A DNA stretch of 64,000 bases. Origin: Roseovarius mucosus. GTDB lineage: Bacteria; Pseudomonadota; Alphaproteobacteria; Rhodobacterales; Rhodobacteraceae. The notes beneath the pieces are model-generated. The model had not been told where the DNA came from. It saw only the letters and a program-made list of their open reading frames with translations, and ran no database searches. The position numbers and the translations under genes were made by a program. The DNA is taken from positions 62,001 through 126,000 of the forward strand of contig NZ_CP020474.1 of the NCBI RefSeq assembly GCF_002080415.1. The letters run 5' to 3'. Shown piece by piece: positions 1-9,225 of the stretch. The stretch's first letter is position 1. Every line of letters starts with the position of its first letter.

Positions 1-498
1 GGCACGGTGTTTCTGCAATATCAGAGCTATTTCAATACGGTAGCTGGCATTCTTGTGATGATTTTCGGCGCGCATTTCGTGGGCGTCTATCGGATCAAAT
101 TCCTTGACCGCGAGGCGCGGCTGGATGCGGGCGACCGAGGCGGATCGTCCTTTGGGGCCTATATTCTGGGGCTGGCCTTTGCCTTTGGCTGGACGCCCTG
201 CATCGGTCCGCAACTGGGGGCGATCCTGTCTTTGGCGGCGTCAGAAGGGTCGGTTGCGCGGGGCACGATGCTCTTGGCGATTTATGCCATTGGCCTTGGT
301 GTGCCGTTCCTGCTGGTTGCTGCCTTCTTGCCGCGTCTGCAGGGGCTGATGGGCTGGATGAAACGCCATATGGAGCAGATCGAGCGGGTGATGGGGCTTT
401 TGCTTTGGACCATTGGCCTTTTGATGCTCACCGGCGGGTTTTCAGCGTTTTCCTTTTGGTTGCTCGAAACATTCCCCGCCCTAGCGGTGCTTGGATAA
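1..498 (+). CDS. ccdA: cytochrome c biogenesis protein CcdA, C-terminal part (cut by window edge)
   Basis: The reading frame is open from the first base, so the true start lies outside the window; 165 residues are visible. CcdA is an inner-membrane protein that passes reducing equivalents from cytoplasmic thioredoxin to periplasmic cytochrome c maturation thiols. The second half of the family fold is visible: a loop, a hydrophobic segment with the WTPCIGP signature that holds one of the two redox cysteines, and further hydrophobic segments up to the C-terminus. The first redox cysteine would lie upstream. Start codons inside this frame (for example at 7) are not the real start. DsbD-type electron carriers are the alternative, but the WTPC-GP motif and the short C-terminus fit CcdA. 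Confidence 0.88.
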   Translation, partial: GTVFLQYQSYFNTVAGILVMIFGAHFVGVYRIKFLDREARLDAGDRGGSSFGAYILGLAFAFGWTPCIGPQLGAILSLAASEGSVARGTMLLAIYAIGLGVPFLLVAAFLPRLQGLMGWMKRHMEQIERVMGLLLWTIGLLMLTGGFSAFSFWLLETFPALAVLG

Positions 499-552
499 CG
501 CCTTACGCTTGCCCGATTTCCGCGCTAGGTTTGCTGCAACATGAGGTTGGAC

Positions 553-1755
553 ATGAGCAGCGAGCCCCAAGTGCGCCGCAGGCGCGTGTTTTATATTCCG
601 GGCTATGACCCGATTCCACCGCGCCGATACCGCGAGCTTTACCGCAAGGAAAGCGCTGCGCAGGCTGCTATTTCCGGATATGAAATCAATGTCTTGCAAG
701 CCAAAGCTCAGGCGCGATTTGGCTGGAATGTATCTGCGCAGATTGAGGGGGCCGAGGTTGAGAGCGCGGTTGAAGTGCTGGTCTGGTCCGATATTGTCAA
801 AGGCAGCATGGATCAGGGGATTTTGGCCACCTATGTGCAGCTGATCCGCACGGCGGCGATCTATATCGGCACGGGCGCGCTGTTCCGCCTTATGCGGTTG
901 CGCAAGGGTCCGGTGATTGCGGCGCTTTATCCGGTTGGATTTCTGTTGGTGCAGCTTGGCATAGCGTTCATGGTGGCGTGGGGATTGGGCCGCGTGCTGG
1001 CGCTTTGGCATCCTTGGGCGGCGTGGGGCGGGCTTGGTGTTGTGCCGTTCATTCTTGAATGGTTCCGGCGTCTGGATGGCCGGTTTTTTGCCTATTACCT
1101 GATGCATGATTACGCCTATTCGGCGCGGTATCTGGGGGCCAATCCGCCTGAATTGGAGGCGCGGATGGCGGAATTTACCGCCGAGATCGCGCAGGCCTTG
1201 CAGGGAGATTGTGATGAGGTGCTGGTGGTTGGCCATTCCTCGGGCGCGCATCTTGGGGTGTCGATTCTGGCCGATCTGATCCGGGGTGGGCAGGTGCCCA
1301 AGCACGGCCCGGCGCTGTCGTTCCTGAGCCTTGGGCAGGTGGTGCCGATGGTGTCCTTTCTGCCGCGCGCGCACCGGCTACGGGCCGATTTGGCCTATCT
1401 GAGTGCGCGGGACGAGGTGACTTGGGTGGATGTCACGGCACCCGGCGATGGCTGCGCCTTTGCGCTTTGCGATCCGGTGGCGGTGTCGGGCGTGGCCCCA
1501 AAGGACAAACGCTGGCCGCTGGTGATTTCGGCGGCGTTCACCCAAACGCTGAGTGCCGAGCGGTGGCGCGCCTTGCGGTGGCGGTTTTTCCGGCTGCATT
1601 TTCAATATCTTTGCGCCTTTGATCGGCCCGGTGACTATGACTATTTCCGCGTCACGGCAGGGCCATTGACACTGGCCGCGCGGTTTCGTGACAGACCGCC
1701 TTCAAAAAGCCGGATCGAGCGTGCCACCTCGCGGTACACGAGCCTCGCCCCATGA
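553..1755 (+). CDS. membrane-anchored alpha/beta-hydrolase-like protein
   Basis: 400 residues if translation starts at ATG 553, which has GAGG six bases upstream; ATG 541 is the alternative. I do not recognise a named family. The sequence shows a soluble N-terminus, two hydrophobic segments near residues 122-166, and a soluble C-terminal domain. That domain contains G-H-S-S-G at residues 227-231, the nucleophile-elbow pattern (GxSxG) of alpha/beta hydrolases and lipases. An acid and a histidine to complete a triad are present downstream but cannot be assigned. The stop codon overlaps the ATG of the P450 gene (ATGA at 1752-1755), so the two are probably translated together and may act on the same hydrophobic substrate. 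Confidence 0.6.
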   Translation: MSSEPQVRRRRVFYIPGYDPIPPRRYRELYRKESAAQAAISGYEINVLQAKAQARFGWNVSAQIEGAEVESAVEVLVWSDIVKGSMDQGILATYVQLIRTAAIYIGTGALFRLMRLRKGPVIAALYPVGFLLVQLGIAFMVAWGLGRVLALWHPWAAWGGLGVVPFILEWFRRLDGRFFAYYLMHDYAYSARYLGANPPELEARMAEFTAEIAQALQGDCDEVLVVGHSSGAHLGVSILADLIRGGQVPKHGPALSFLSLGQVVPMVSFLPRAHRLRADLAYLSARDEVTWVDVTAPGDGCAFALCDPVAVSGVAPKDKRWPLVISAAFTQTLSAERWRALRWRFFRLHFQYLCAFDRPGDYDYFRVTAGPLTLAARFRDRPPSKSRIERATSRYTSLAP

Positions 1756-3113
1756 TCCCGCCCAAGCCGCCCGCGCGCCCGGACCATGTGTCGCTCTGGC
1801 GGTATCTGCGGCTCTTTCGGGCCGATATTCTGTCGGCACAGCCTGCGCGGCTCTATCGCGCGTGGATGGCTGAATTTCGCACGCCGTTCTTTCGCTCTTA
1901 CCTGTGCAATGACACAGGCCTGGTTGATCTGGTGCTGAAACAACGCCCCGATGATTTCCCGAAATCCGCCCGCGTGTCCGAAGGGTTGCGGCCTCTACTG
2001 GGGCAATCGGTCTTTGTCACCAATGGCGAGACATGGAAGCGGCAGAGGCGCATCATTGATCCCGCATTCGAAGGCGGGCGGTTGCGCGATACCTTTGCCG
2101 CGATGGTCACCGCCGGGCAGGGGGCGGTTGCGCGGTTGGCCCCGCTGGCCGATGGAAGCGGGTTTGATATTGAGGGCCACACCAGCCATGCCGCCGCCGA
2201 TGTCATCTTTCGCACGCTGTTTTCGCTGCCCATCGAGGATCGCACCGCCGCGCAGGTGTTTGACGCCTTCAAGGCGCACCAGCGCATGCAACCCGTTCTG
2301 AACCTTGCCGCCTTTGTGCCCTTGCCCGGTTGGTTTCCACGATTTCATCGCCGTCAGACGCGGGTAACGGCGCGGGCTATCCGGGGGCTGATCACAGAAT
2401 TGACCGCCCGGCGGCAGGCCGAGATTGCGGCGGGCACCGCGCCCGACGATCTGGCGACCAAGATCATGACCACTGCCGACCCGGAAACCGGCGCGCGGTT
2501 TGACACCGAAGAGATGGTCGATCAGGTGGCGATCTTTTTCCTCGCGGGGCATGAGACAAGCGCGTCGGCGCTGGCTTGGGCGCTGTATCTTTTGGCGCTG
2601 TATCCCGAGTGGCAAGAGCGGGTGGCCGAAGAGGCAGAGGCGGTTTTTGGCCCCCGTGCGCCAGAGTTTTCCGATATGGCGCGGTTGCGAGTTACCCGCG
2701 ATGTGTTTCGCGAGACGCTGCGCCTCTATCCGCCTGTGCCGATGATGGTACGCGAGACGGCCTGCCCCGAAAGGTTCCGCAACCGTGATATTCCACGTGG
2801 CGCGCAGGTGGTGATCAGCCCCTGGCATCTGCATCGGCACGAACGGCTTTGGGATAATCCCGATGGGTTCGATCCGGCGCGCTATGGCACCGAGAATGGT
2901 AAGACCTGTCTGCGCGAGGCGTTCATCCCGTTTTCCGCCGGGCAGCGGGTTTGCACCGGGGCGGGGTTTGCGATGATTGAGGGGCCTTTGCTGTTGGCCA
3001 TGCTGGTTCGGGCCTATCGCCTTCGCCCGGTGGCCGAGCGCCCACCGGTGCCGGTGGCGCATCTGACGGTGCGGGGGCGTGACGGGATCTGGCTTAAACT
3101 TTCGCCAAGGTGA
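1752..3113 (+). CDS. cytochrome P450
   Basis: A 453-residue haem-thiolate monooxygenase with all core motifs. The I-helix oxygen-binding motif AGHET is at residues 265-269, the K-helix ExxR at 321-324, and the haem loop FSAGQRVCTG carries the axial cysteine at about residue 401. The length and lack of a membrane anchor fit soluble bacterial P450s that need a separate ferredoxin or reductase; none is visible nearby. The gene starts inside the stop codon of the hydrolase-like gene and is presumably cotranscribed with it. The sequence resembles bacterial P450s acting on fatty acids or terpenoids, but the substrate cannot be read from it. Confidence 0.93.
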   Translation: MIPPKPPARPDHVSLWRYLRLFRADILSAQPARLYRAWMAEFRTPFFRSYLCNDTGLVDLVLKQRPDDFPKSARVSEGLRPLLGQSVFVTNGETWKRQRRIIDPAFEGGRLRDTFAAMVTAGQGAVARLAPLADGSGFDIEGHTSHAAADVIFRTLFSLPIEDRTAAQVFDAFKAHQRMQPVLNLAAFVPLPGWFPRFHRRQTRVTARAIRGLITELTARRQAEIAAGTAPDDLATKIMTTADPETGARFDTEEMVDQVAIFFLAGHETSASALAWALYLLALYPEWQERVAEEAEAVFGPRAPEFSDMARLRVTRDVFRETLRLYPPVPMMVRETACPERFRNRDIPRGAQVVISPWHLHRHERLWDNPDGFDPARYGTENGKTCLREAFIPFSAGQRVCTGAGFAMIEGPLLLAMLVRAYRLRPVAERPPVPVAHLTVRGRDGIWLKLSPR

Positions 3114-3125
3114 CCGGCACCCCCT

Positions 3126-3153
3126 TTGCAAGCCGCTTCAGAGCGCCTATGTA
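3126..3153 (+). promoter_or_regulatory. possible promoter of the tmRNA gene
   Basis: TTGCAA at 3126-3131 and TATGTA at 3148-3153 are separated by 16 bases, just before the acceptor part of the permuted tmRNA. Each box matches the consensus only partly, so this is a tentative call. Confidence 0.3.
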
Positions 3154-3159
3154 TGAGGT

Positions 3160-3475
3160 GTTCGCGCAAGCGGACTATGGACATAAACGCGCTCGTAATA
3201 AGCGGATCGGACCCGGGGGCGGTACCCGGCGACTCCACCAAACATCCTTCATTTGGGGATCATGGGGTCGAAATAGGATCGACGAACGTCTAAAGGGGTT
3301 ATGCTTTGTCCCGGTGAGGTACCACCGTTATCGGTCCGAAACGTACAGTTGCAAATGACAACCGTGCTCCGGTGGCCGTTGCTGCGTAAGCAGTAACCAA
3401 ACCGAAACTTAAGCCCTTGCGCTTAGCCGCGTAAGGCGGGGTTCGCAGGCACCTGGCAACAGAAGCCTGCACTTT
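3160..3475 (+). ncRNA. ssrA: tmRNA, circularly permuted two-piece form
   Basis: This is transfer-messenger RNA, which rescues stalled ribosomes and tags nascent proteins for ClpXP. The gene is permuted as in other alphaproteobacteria. The acceptor piece comes first and ends with CGACTCC-A-CCA at 3240. A spacer of about 23 bases follows, and then the mature 5' end GGGGTCG at 3264-3270. GGGGTCG pairs over seven positions with CGACTCC to form the acceptor stem. The tag frame runs 3351-3389 and reads ANDNRAPVAVAA followed by TAA; the resume codon GCA follows the usual upstream context. The outer ends are approximate. The neighbouring sspB gene encodes the adaptor for proteins carrying this tag. 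Confidence 0.93.
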
Positions 3476-3560
3476 CACTTTAATAATGATCCATAAGGCG
3501 CGGAACTGGCGTCATAAAACTATGTCTTGCGTGTCGTCGCGTGGCGCGCGACAAAGACAT

Positions 3561-4814
3561 ATGAACGCGCCGCCCCTTGCCCTGATCTTTCGCAGCTTTG
3601 CCCGCATTGGTCTTTTGAGCTTTGGTGGGCCGGCGGCGCAAATCTCGATGATGCATGACGAATTGGTAGAGCGGCGCGGCTGGCTGACCGAACAGCAATT
3701 TCTGGGCGCACTGTCGTTTTGCATGCTCTTGCCGGGGCCAGAGGCGATGCAGCTTTGCACCTATGCCGGTTGGCGGCTGCGTGGGGTGCTGGGCGGGTTG
3801 ATTGCCGGGCTTCTCTTTGTGCTGCCGGGTGCGGCGGTGATCCTCGTGCTTGGTCTGGGCTATGCCACCTATGGCGATCTGCCGCTGGTGCAGGCGGTGT
3901 TTTTGGGCATCAAGGCGGCGGTGGTGGTGATCGTGCTGCAAGCCTTGCTCAAGTTGGCGCGGCGCGCTCTCAAGGGCTGGGACAGCTGGGTTCTGGCGGG
4001 CTTGGGCTTTGTCGCGATGTTCTTTTTGTCGGTTCCCTTTCCATTGATCATCGCGGCGGCAGCGCTCTGGGGCGCGTGGTCGCATCGCGGTGTGGCGGTG
4101 GATGCGAGCATGGTCGCCCCTGTGCCTGTGGCGCTCTCTCAGACCGTGGCGACCGCGCTCATATGGGGTGCGCTCTGGGCCGCGCCGGTGCTGCTGGTCT
4201 GGGGCACGGGGGCCACGTTTCTGACTGATCTGGCGCTTTTCTTCAGTAAATTGGCGGTGGTAACCTTTGGCGGGGCCTATGCGGTGCTGGCCTATATGAC
4301 CGAAACCGTGGTGGCGACCAAGGGCTGGTTGACCACGGCCGAGATGATCGACGCGCTTGGGCTTGCCGAAACCACGCCGGGGCCATTGATCCTTGTGACC
4401 GAGTTTGTGGGCCTTTTGGCGGGCTATGCGCAGGGCGGAGTGGGCATGGCGGTGCTGGCGGCCTGCCTTACGCTTTGGGTGACGTTCATTCCCTGCTTTT
4501 TGTGGATCTTCACCGGGGCCCCCTATATCGAACAGATCCTTGCGCGGCCCCGTCTCAAGGGGGCTTTGGCGGGGATATCGGCGGCTGTGGTGGGGGTCAT
4601 CCTCAACCTTTCGGTGTGGTTCGCGCTGCATGTGCTGTTCGGGCAGGTGACGATGGGTGCCTTTGGGCCCCAGCCCGAAATCAGCAGTTTTTCGCTGCGC
4701 GATGCGGTCTATGTGGCGGTTGCGGGCGGTTTATTGCTGGGTCTTCGCCTGCCAATGGTGCCGGTTCTGGCGCTTATGGCGGCGCTGGCGGGGCTGGCTC
4801 ATGTTTTGATCTGA
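3561..4814 (+). CDS. chrA: chromate efflux transporter (CHR family)
   Basis: A 417-residue polytopic membrane protein with the two homologous CHR halves. Each half starts with the family's F-G-G motif: LLSFGGPAAQI near residue 20 and VVTFGGAYAVL in the second half. CHR proteins expel chromate, and some members may move other oxyanions. An upstream ATG at 3486 would add 25 polar residues with no family resemblance, so ATG 3561 is preferred. The gene directly follows tmRNA and precedes sspB on the same strand. No regulator of the ChrB type is visible nearby, so chromate as the substrate rests on family membership only. Confidence 0.9.
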   Translation: MNAPPLALIFRSFARIGLLSFGGPAAQISMMHDELVERRGWLTEQQFLGALSFCMLLPGPEAMQLCTYAGWRLRGVLGGLIAGLLFVLPGAAVILVLGLGYATYGDLPLVQAVFLGIKAAVVVIVLQALLKLARRALKGWDSWVLAGLGFVAMFFLSVPFPLIIAAAALWGAWSHRGVAVDASMVAPVPVALSQTVATALIWGALWAAPVLLVWGTGATFLTDLALFFSKLAVVTFGGAYAVLAYMTETVVATKGWLTTAEMIDALGLAETTPGPLILVTEFVGLLAGYAQGGVGMAVLAACLTLWVTFIPCFLWIFTGAPYIEQILARPRLKGALAGISAAVVGVILNLSVWFALHVLFGQVTMGAFGPQPEISSFSLRDAVYVAVAGGLLLGLRLPMVPVLALMAALAGLAHVLI

Positions 4815-4888
4815 GGCGCGCATTGCGGGTCTTTTGTTTTGTTTCGAATCCCCTATGCTGGCATGCAGCAATTCCCCAAGGGTCAAAC

Positions 4889-5344
4889 ATGTCTCGTTCA
4901 ATCGACTACGGAAATCTTATGCATCGTGCCATGCGCGGCCTCATCCAAGAGGTGCTGAGCAAGGTGCAGGCCGAAGGTTTGCCCGGGGCGCATCATTTCT
5001 TCATCACGTTTGACACCAAACACCCCGAGGCCAAGCTCGCCGATTGGTTGAAACAGCGCTACCCCTCAGAAATGACGGTGGTGATGCAGCATTGGTATGA
5101 TGACCTCAAGGTTACGAACGATGGGTTTGGCGTGACGCTGAATTTTGGCGACGCGCCCGAGCGTCTGTATGTGCCCTATGATTCGATCCAGACGTTTGTT
5201 GATCCTTCGGTTGAATTCGGCCTGCGCTTTGAGACACAGGAAGTGGATGACGATATCGACGAGTTGGATGATACCGACCCACCCGATGACGATCCCAGCC
5301 CCGGCAAGGCCGAGGTGGTGCGGCTCGACAGTTTCCGCAAGTAA
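4889..5344 (+). CDS. sspB: SspB-family ClpXP adaptor (alpha type)
   Basis: A 151-residue protein of the alphaproteobacterial SspB family, which binds the ssrA tag and hands tagged proteins to ClpXP. The N-terminal 110 residues form the tag-binding beta fold, with the family pattern HHFFITFDT near residue 32 and a substrate-groove segment ending in VPYDSIQTFVDP. A strongly acidic linker (VDDDIDELDDTDPPDDD) follows. The short C-terminal tail EVVRLDSFRK matches the known ClpX-docking tail, which ends in a hydrophobic-basic motif. Its location 1.5 kb downstream of the tmRNA gene fits the shared pathway. The start ATG 4889 gives the usual family length. Confidence 0.93.
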   Translation: MSRSIDYGNLMHRAMRGLIQEVLSKVQAEGLPGAHHFFITFDTKHPEAKLADWLKQRYPSEMTVVMQHWYDDLKVTNDGFGVTLNFGDAPERLYVPYDSIQTFVDPSVEFGLRFETQEVDDDIDELDDTDPPDDDPSPGKAEVVRLDSFRK

Positions 5345-5451
5345 CGGGCGCCTTGTCGCGGCCTGCGGTCTTTGTATCCCGTCGTATACAGCATTGATCT
5401 TTTGCAGAACTGCGGTATGAACGGGGCAAACCCGTCACGAAAGGCTTTGCC

Positions 5452-6843
5452 ATGACCGCCACCCGCACCGAAACCGATAGCTTTGGCCCCCTTGAGGTGC
5501 CGAATGACAAATATTGGGGCGCGCAGACGCAGCGCTCGATCATGAATTTCCCGATTGGCTGGGAAAAACAGCCCGTGGCCATCGTGCGCGCGCTTGGCGT
5601 GATCAAACAGGCCTGCGCACAGGCGAACAAGGCCAGCGGTGCGCTGGATGCGCGCCGCGCCGATGCCATCATCCAAGCGGCGGGAGAAGTCATCGCAGGC
5701 AAATTCGACGACAATTTCCCGCTGGTGGTCTGGCAGACCGGATCAGGCACGCAATCCAACATGAATGCCAATGAGGTCATCGCCAACCGCGCGATTGAAA
5801 TCTTGGGCGGTGTCATCGGCTCCAAAGATCCGGTGCATCCCAATGACCATGTGAACATGGGACAATCATCCAACGACACCTTTCCCACCGCCATGCATAT
5901 TGCCGCTGCCATGACGGCGCGCGACGTGCTTTTGCCGGGGTTGGCCAAGCTTTTGGCCGGGCTTGAGGCCAAGTCGGAAGAGTTCAAGGACATCATCAAG
6001 ATCGGCCGTACCCATACGCAGGACGCCACGCCGCTGACACTGGGGCAGGAATTCTCGGGCTATGCGCATCAGGTGCGGCAGGGCATCGCGCGGGTCAATC
6101 TGTGTTTGCCCGGTATCTATGAGCTGGCACAGGGCGGCACCGCTGTGGGCACCGGTCTGAACACCGCGAAGGGCTGGGATACGACCGTCGCGGCTCAAAT
6201 GGCCGAGATCACCGGCCTGCCGTTTGTCACAGCACCCAACAAATTCGAGGCGCTGGCGGCGCATGATGCGATGGTGTTCATGTCAGGCGCGCTCGCTACT
6301 GTGGCCGGGTCTTGCTACAAGATTGCCAATGACATCCGGTTTCTGGGGTCGGGTCCGCGGTCGGGCCTGGGCGAATTGATCCTGCCCGAGAACGAGCCGG
6401 GCAGCTCGATCATGCCGGGCAAGGTCAACCCGACACAGGCCGAGGCGCTGACGCAGGTGGCCGCCCATGTCATGGGCAATGATGCCGCGATCAAGTTCGC
6501 AGGCTCTCAGGGGCATTTCGAGTTGAACGTCTATAATCCGATGATGGCTTATAACCTCTTGCAATCCATGCAGCTTTTGGGCGATGCCGCCGATAGCTTC
6601 ACAGAGCGGATGCTCAACGGGATCGAGGCCAATGGCCCGCGTATCGAAAAGCTGATGCAGGAAAGCCTGATGCTGGTGACGGCTTTGGCCCCCACCATCG
6701 GCTATGACAATGCCACCAAGGTTGCCAAGACCGCGCATAAGAACGGCACGACGTTGCGCGAAGAAGCGATCGCGCTTGGCTTTGTCGATGGCGAGACCTT
6801 TGATCGCGTCGTGCGCCCCGAAGACATGATCGGCCCGAAATGA
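5452..6843 (+). CDS. fumC: class II fumarate hydratase
   Basis: A 463-residue fumarase of the oxygen-stable homotetrameric class, catalysing fumarate to L-malate in the TCA cycle. The superfamily signature [11 protein letters not shown] begins at about residue 317 and supplies the flexible-loop catalytic serine. The substrate-binding stretches [11 protein letters not shown] and [10 protein letters not shown] are also present. Length and motifs are those of intact FumC rather than aspartase or argininosuccinate lyase. The stop overlaps the ATG of the following DUF4169 gene by four bases, indicating translational coupling. Confidence 0.97.
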   Translation: MTATRTETDSFGPLEVPNDKYWGAQTQRSIMNFPIGWEKQPVAIVRALGVIKQACAQANKASGALDARRADAIIQAAGEVIAGKFDDNFPLVVWQTGSGTQSNMNANEVIANRAIEILGGVIGSKDPVHPNDHVNMGQSSNDTFPTAMHIAAAMTARDVLLPGLAKLLAGLEAKSEEFKDIIKIGRTHTQDATPLTLGQEFSGYAHQVRQGIARVNLCLPGIYELAQGGTAVGTGLNTAKGWDTTVAAQMAEITGLPFVTAPNKFEALAAHDAMVFMSGALATVAGSCYKIANDIRFLGSGPRSGLGELILPENEPGSSIMPGKVNPTQAEALTQVAAHVMGNDAAIKFAGSQGHFELNVYNPMMAYNLLQSMQLLGDAADSFTERMLNGIEANGPRIEKLMQESLMLVTALAPTIGYDNATKVAKTAHKNGTTLREEAIALGFVDGETFDRVVRPEDMIGPK

Positions 6844-7022
6844 GCGATGCCCCGGTCAATCTGAACCGGGTGCGCAAGCAAAAGGCGCGGGCCAAGGACA
6901 AGGCCCGCGCGGATGAGAATGCCGCGCGCTTTGGCCGGACCAAGGCGCAAAAGGCGCTGGAGCAGGCGCAGACCGAAAAGGCGCGCGCCGCGCTTGACCA
7001 GCATCGCCGGGACGAGGACTGA
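6840..7022 (+). CDS. DUF4169 family protein
   Basis: A 60-residue, highly charged, probably helical protein. It begins with [13 protein letters not shown] and contains [11 protein letters not shown], the pattern of the DUF4169 family found after fumC in many alphaproteobacteria. Its function is unknown. It overlaps the fumC stop by four bases and sits upstream of a ribbon-helix-helix gene, so the three probably form one transcript. Confidence 0.85.
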   Translation: MSDAPVNLNRVRKQKARAKDKARADENAARFGRTKAQKALEQAQTEKARAALDQHRRDED

Positions 7023-7057
7023 GTTTGGCTTCATCTGGCCCAAAATACCTCGGGGGA

Positions 7058-7093
7058 GTCCTGGACATCATCCAGGACGGGGGCAGCGCCCCC
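7058..7093 (+). repeat. tandem hairpin element between DUF4169 and RHH genes
   Basis: Two perfect inverted repeats lie back to back. GTCCTGG (7058-7064) pairs with CCAGGAC (7072-7078), and GGGGGC (7079-7084) pairs with GCCCCC (7088-7093). The element follows AAAATACCTCGGGGGAG and looks like an intergenic REP-type element; no second copy was found in this window. It could also attenuate transcription into the next gene. Confidence 0.45.
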
Positions 7094-7104
7094 CTGTCTG
7101 ACCT

Positions 7105-7341
7105 ATGATGGGCGCGCGCCCGGTCAAACGCTCGCTCACCCTGCGTGGGCATCGCACCAGCGTGTCTCTTGAGGATGAGTTCTGGCAGGCCTTTCGCGAG
7201 ATTGCCGAGGAAAAATCCATGGCTCTCAACGTTTTGGCTGCCGAAATTGATGCGGGTCGCGGGATCGAGACCGGGTTGGCAACGGCGATCCGGCTCTATG
7301 TTCTGGCGTATTACCGGGATCGGGCCTTGTTGAACGGCTGA
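7105..7341 (+). CDS. ribbon-helix-helix domain protein
   Basis: 78 residues, matching the short alphaproteobacterial RHH_4-type proteins. An N-terminal strand (KRSLTLRGHRTSVSLEDEFW) resembles the DNA-contacting ribbon of RHH proteins, and two helices follow. Such proteins are dimeric and presumed DNA-binding; the target is unknown. It often accompanies fumC and DUF4169, as here. The first of two adjacent ATG codons was used; the second (7108) is equally possible. Confidence 0.8.
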   Translation: MMGARPVKRSLTLRGHRTSVSLEDEFWQAFREIAEEKSMALNVLAAEIDAGRGIETGLATAIRLYVLAYYRDRALLNG

Positions 7342-7363
7342 CGCCGCGCGAGGGGCGCGGCGT
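7341..7363 (+). terminator. hairpin between convergent RHH and BCCT genes
   Basis: ACGCCGCGC (7341-7349) pairs perfectly with GCGCGGCGT (7355-7363) around a five-base loop. It sits at the RHH stop codon and just beyond the end of the opposing transporter gene. No clear T-tract follows, so it may be a bidirectional but weak terminator. Confidence 0.5.
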
Positions 7364-7389
7364 CATGTCGCTCAGGTTCTGCGGTGGGA

Positions 7390-9225
7390 TTATTCCGCCG
7401 GTTGTTCGGCCAAAAGCCCGTGCTTGTCGCGCAGATGATCGCGGTAGAGCGCCTTGGTCAACGCCACCACCATCAACACCATCACCATGGCAAAGGGCAG
7501 CGCGCCGATGATCATGGCGTTCTTCAGCGCCTCGAACGGGTCGGCAGAGGCGCCCGAATTGCCCGCGATGATCAGCGCGCCGATCACCAGCGTAAGGATG
7601 ACGCCCCAGATGATCCGGTGTTTGATGCCGGTTTCCGCCTGACCCCCTGACATGATCGTGTTCATCACGAGGATGCCCGAGTCTGCCGAGGTGACGAGGA
7701 AGGTCAGCACCAGCACCACGCACATGATCGTCACAGCCGTCAGCAGCCCGCCATCAATCATGAAGCCCAATGTGACAAAGAGCTTATTGGTGTTGGAGGC
7801 ACCGATGATGGCCCCTTGCGCCACACCGCTAAGCTCAAGATCAATCGCCGTTGCGCCGAGGATGGTCATCCAGGCAAAGCACACAAGCGCCGGGGCAATC
7901 ACACAGCCAAGAATGAATTCCCGCACGGTCCGCCCCTTCGAGATGCGCGCAAGGAACAGGCCAACGAAGGGTGAAAACGCGATCCACCACGCCCAGTAGA
8001 AGGTTGTCCAGCCCGCCTGCCAGCCAAACAGGCGACCTTGGGCACCGGCCTCGTAGGCGGCGATCTTGGTTGCCTCGGGCAGCTCAGCGGCGGCACCGCT
8101 CAGACCGCCGACAAAGCCATCAAAACTGCCCCATGCGTTCGTTGCGCCCCCGTAAAGGTCGGCGGCAAGCGGGGCCGCTTCGGTGGGAAGCGCGGCAGCA
8201 AAAGCCTCGGACGAGAGCGGCCCATAGGCGTTGAACGACAGCGAGGTGAAGTGCAGGATGTAATCGGCAAGGGCCGTTGCGTATTTGGTCATGGCAAAGG
8301 CGAAAGAGCCAAAGACGATAAAGACCAGCAACAGAACCACCGACAACACGAGGTTGAGGTTCGAGAGATATTTGATGCCGCGTCCCACGCCCGAAACCGC
8401 CGAGAGGATCGACAGGCCCATGATCGCGAGCAGGGCAGCGATGAGGCCTGCGGTGGTGGGTTTTGGGGCCTCGCCCGTGGTGTTCATCAACCATTCCATG
8501 CCGCTGACTGCATAGACGCCATCGACAAATTGCGACACGCCAAAGCCGATGGTGACGGACACGCCGAGAATGGTGGCCACGACGCCCAGAATGTCGACAA
8601 GATCACCCAAAATGCCGTTGGCGGCACGCCCCAGCAACGGGGTCAGCGCCGAGCGGATGGTCAGCGGCATGTCCCGCGTATAGGCGTAATAGGCAAGGCT
8701 GAGCCCTGTCACCACATAGATGGCCCAGGCGTGAAAGCCGTAATGCGCAAAGGTGTAGCGATAGGCCGGGGTTACGCCCTCTGCCGTGTTGCCGATGACG
8801 GCCCCGGTCACAGTCTCGGGGTTCGAGCCCCAGAGGCCCAGCGGTTCCGCCGTGGCGAACACCATGAGACCCACACCAAGACCCGCGCCGAACATCATCG
8901 AGAACCAAGAGAAGTTTGAAAACTCGGGTTTTTCGCCCACGCGCCCCATCATGCGCCTGCCTGTCGCGGGCAAGAGCGCCACGATGAAGAGGAAAAAGGC
9001 AAACATGCCGGTGGCGAGAATATAGAAGGTGTTGAACCCTTCGAGGAGCGACCAGTTGAGGCTCGACAGCGTGGCATTGGCATTGAGCGGCCAGACCAGC
9101 GCCCAGATCACCAAGAGCGCCATCGAGGTTTTGGAAATCAGCGCGATGGGCAAGCTATAGCCCTCGTAGAACCCCTGTGGGGCGGTTTTTATCTCGAGAT
9201 CTGTGAAAGGGGGTTTTATACTCAT
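7390..9225 (-). CDS. BCCT family transporter (betaine/choline/carnitine)
   Basis: A 611-residue sodium- or proton-coupled symporter of the BCCT family, with about twelve hydrophobic segments. The sequence shows the family's unwound-helix region (MMFGAGLGVGLM, then AEPLGLW) and the second signature GWTTFYWAWWIAFSPFVG followed by ISKGRTVREF. BCCT proteins import quaternary ammonium compounds such as glycine betaine, choline, carnitine or DMSP, mainly for osmoprotection or as nutrients. The long insert between helices (about 50 residues rich in Gly and Ala before the signature) distinguishes it from the neighbouring copy. It is transcribed away from the second BCCT gene. The exact substrate cannot be assigned. 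Confidence 0.93.
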   Translation of the reverse strand: MSIKPPFTDLEIKTAPQGFYEGYSLPIALISKTSMALLVIWALVWPLNANATLSSLNWSLLEGFNTFYILATGMFAFFLFIVALLPATGRRMMGRVGEKPEFSNFSWFSMMFGAGLGVGLMVFATAEPLGLWGSNPETVTGAVIGNTAEGVTPAYRYTFAHYGFHAWAIYVVTGLSLAYYAYTRDMPLTIRSALTPLLGRAANGILGDLVDILGVVATILGVSVTIGFGVSQFVDGVYAVSGMEWLMNTTGEAPKPTTAGLIAALLAIMGLSILSAVSGVGRGIKYLSNLNLVLSVVLLLVFIVFGSFAFAMTKYATALADYILHFTSLSFNAYGPLSSEAFAAALPTEAAPLAADLYGGATNAWGSFDGFVGGLSGAAAELPEATKIAAYEAGAQGRLFGWQAGWTTFYWAWWIAFSPFVGLFLARISKGRTVREFILGCVIAPALVCFAWMTILGATAIDLELSGVAQGAIIGASNTNKLFVTLGFMIDGGLLTAVTIMCVVLVLTFLVTSADSGILVMNTIMSGGQAETGIKHRIIWGVILTLVIGALIIAGNSGASADPFEALKNAMIIGALPFAMVMVLMVVALTKALYRDHLRDKHGLLAEQPAE

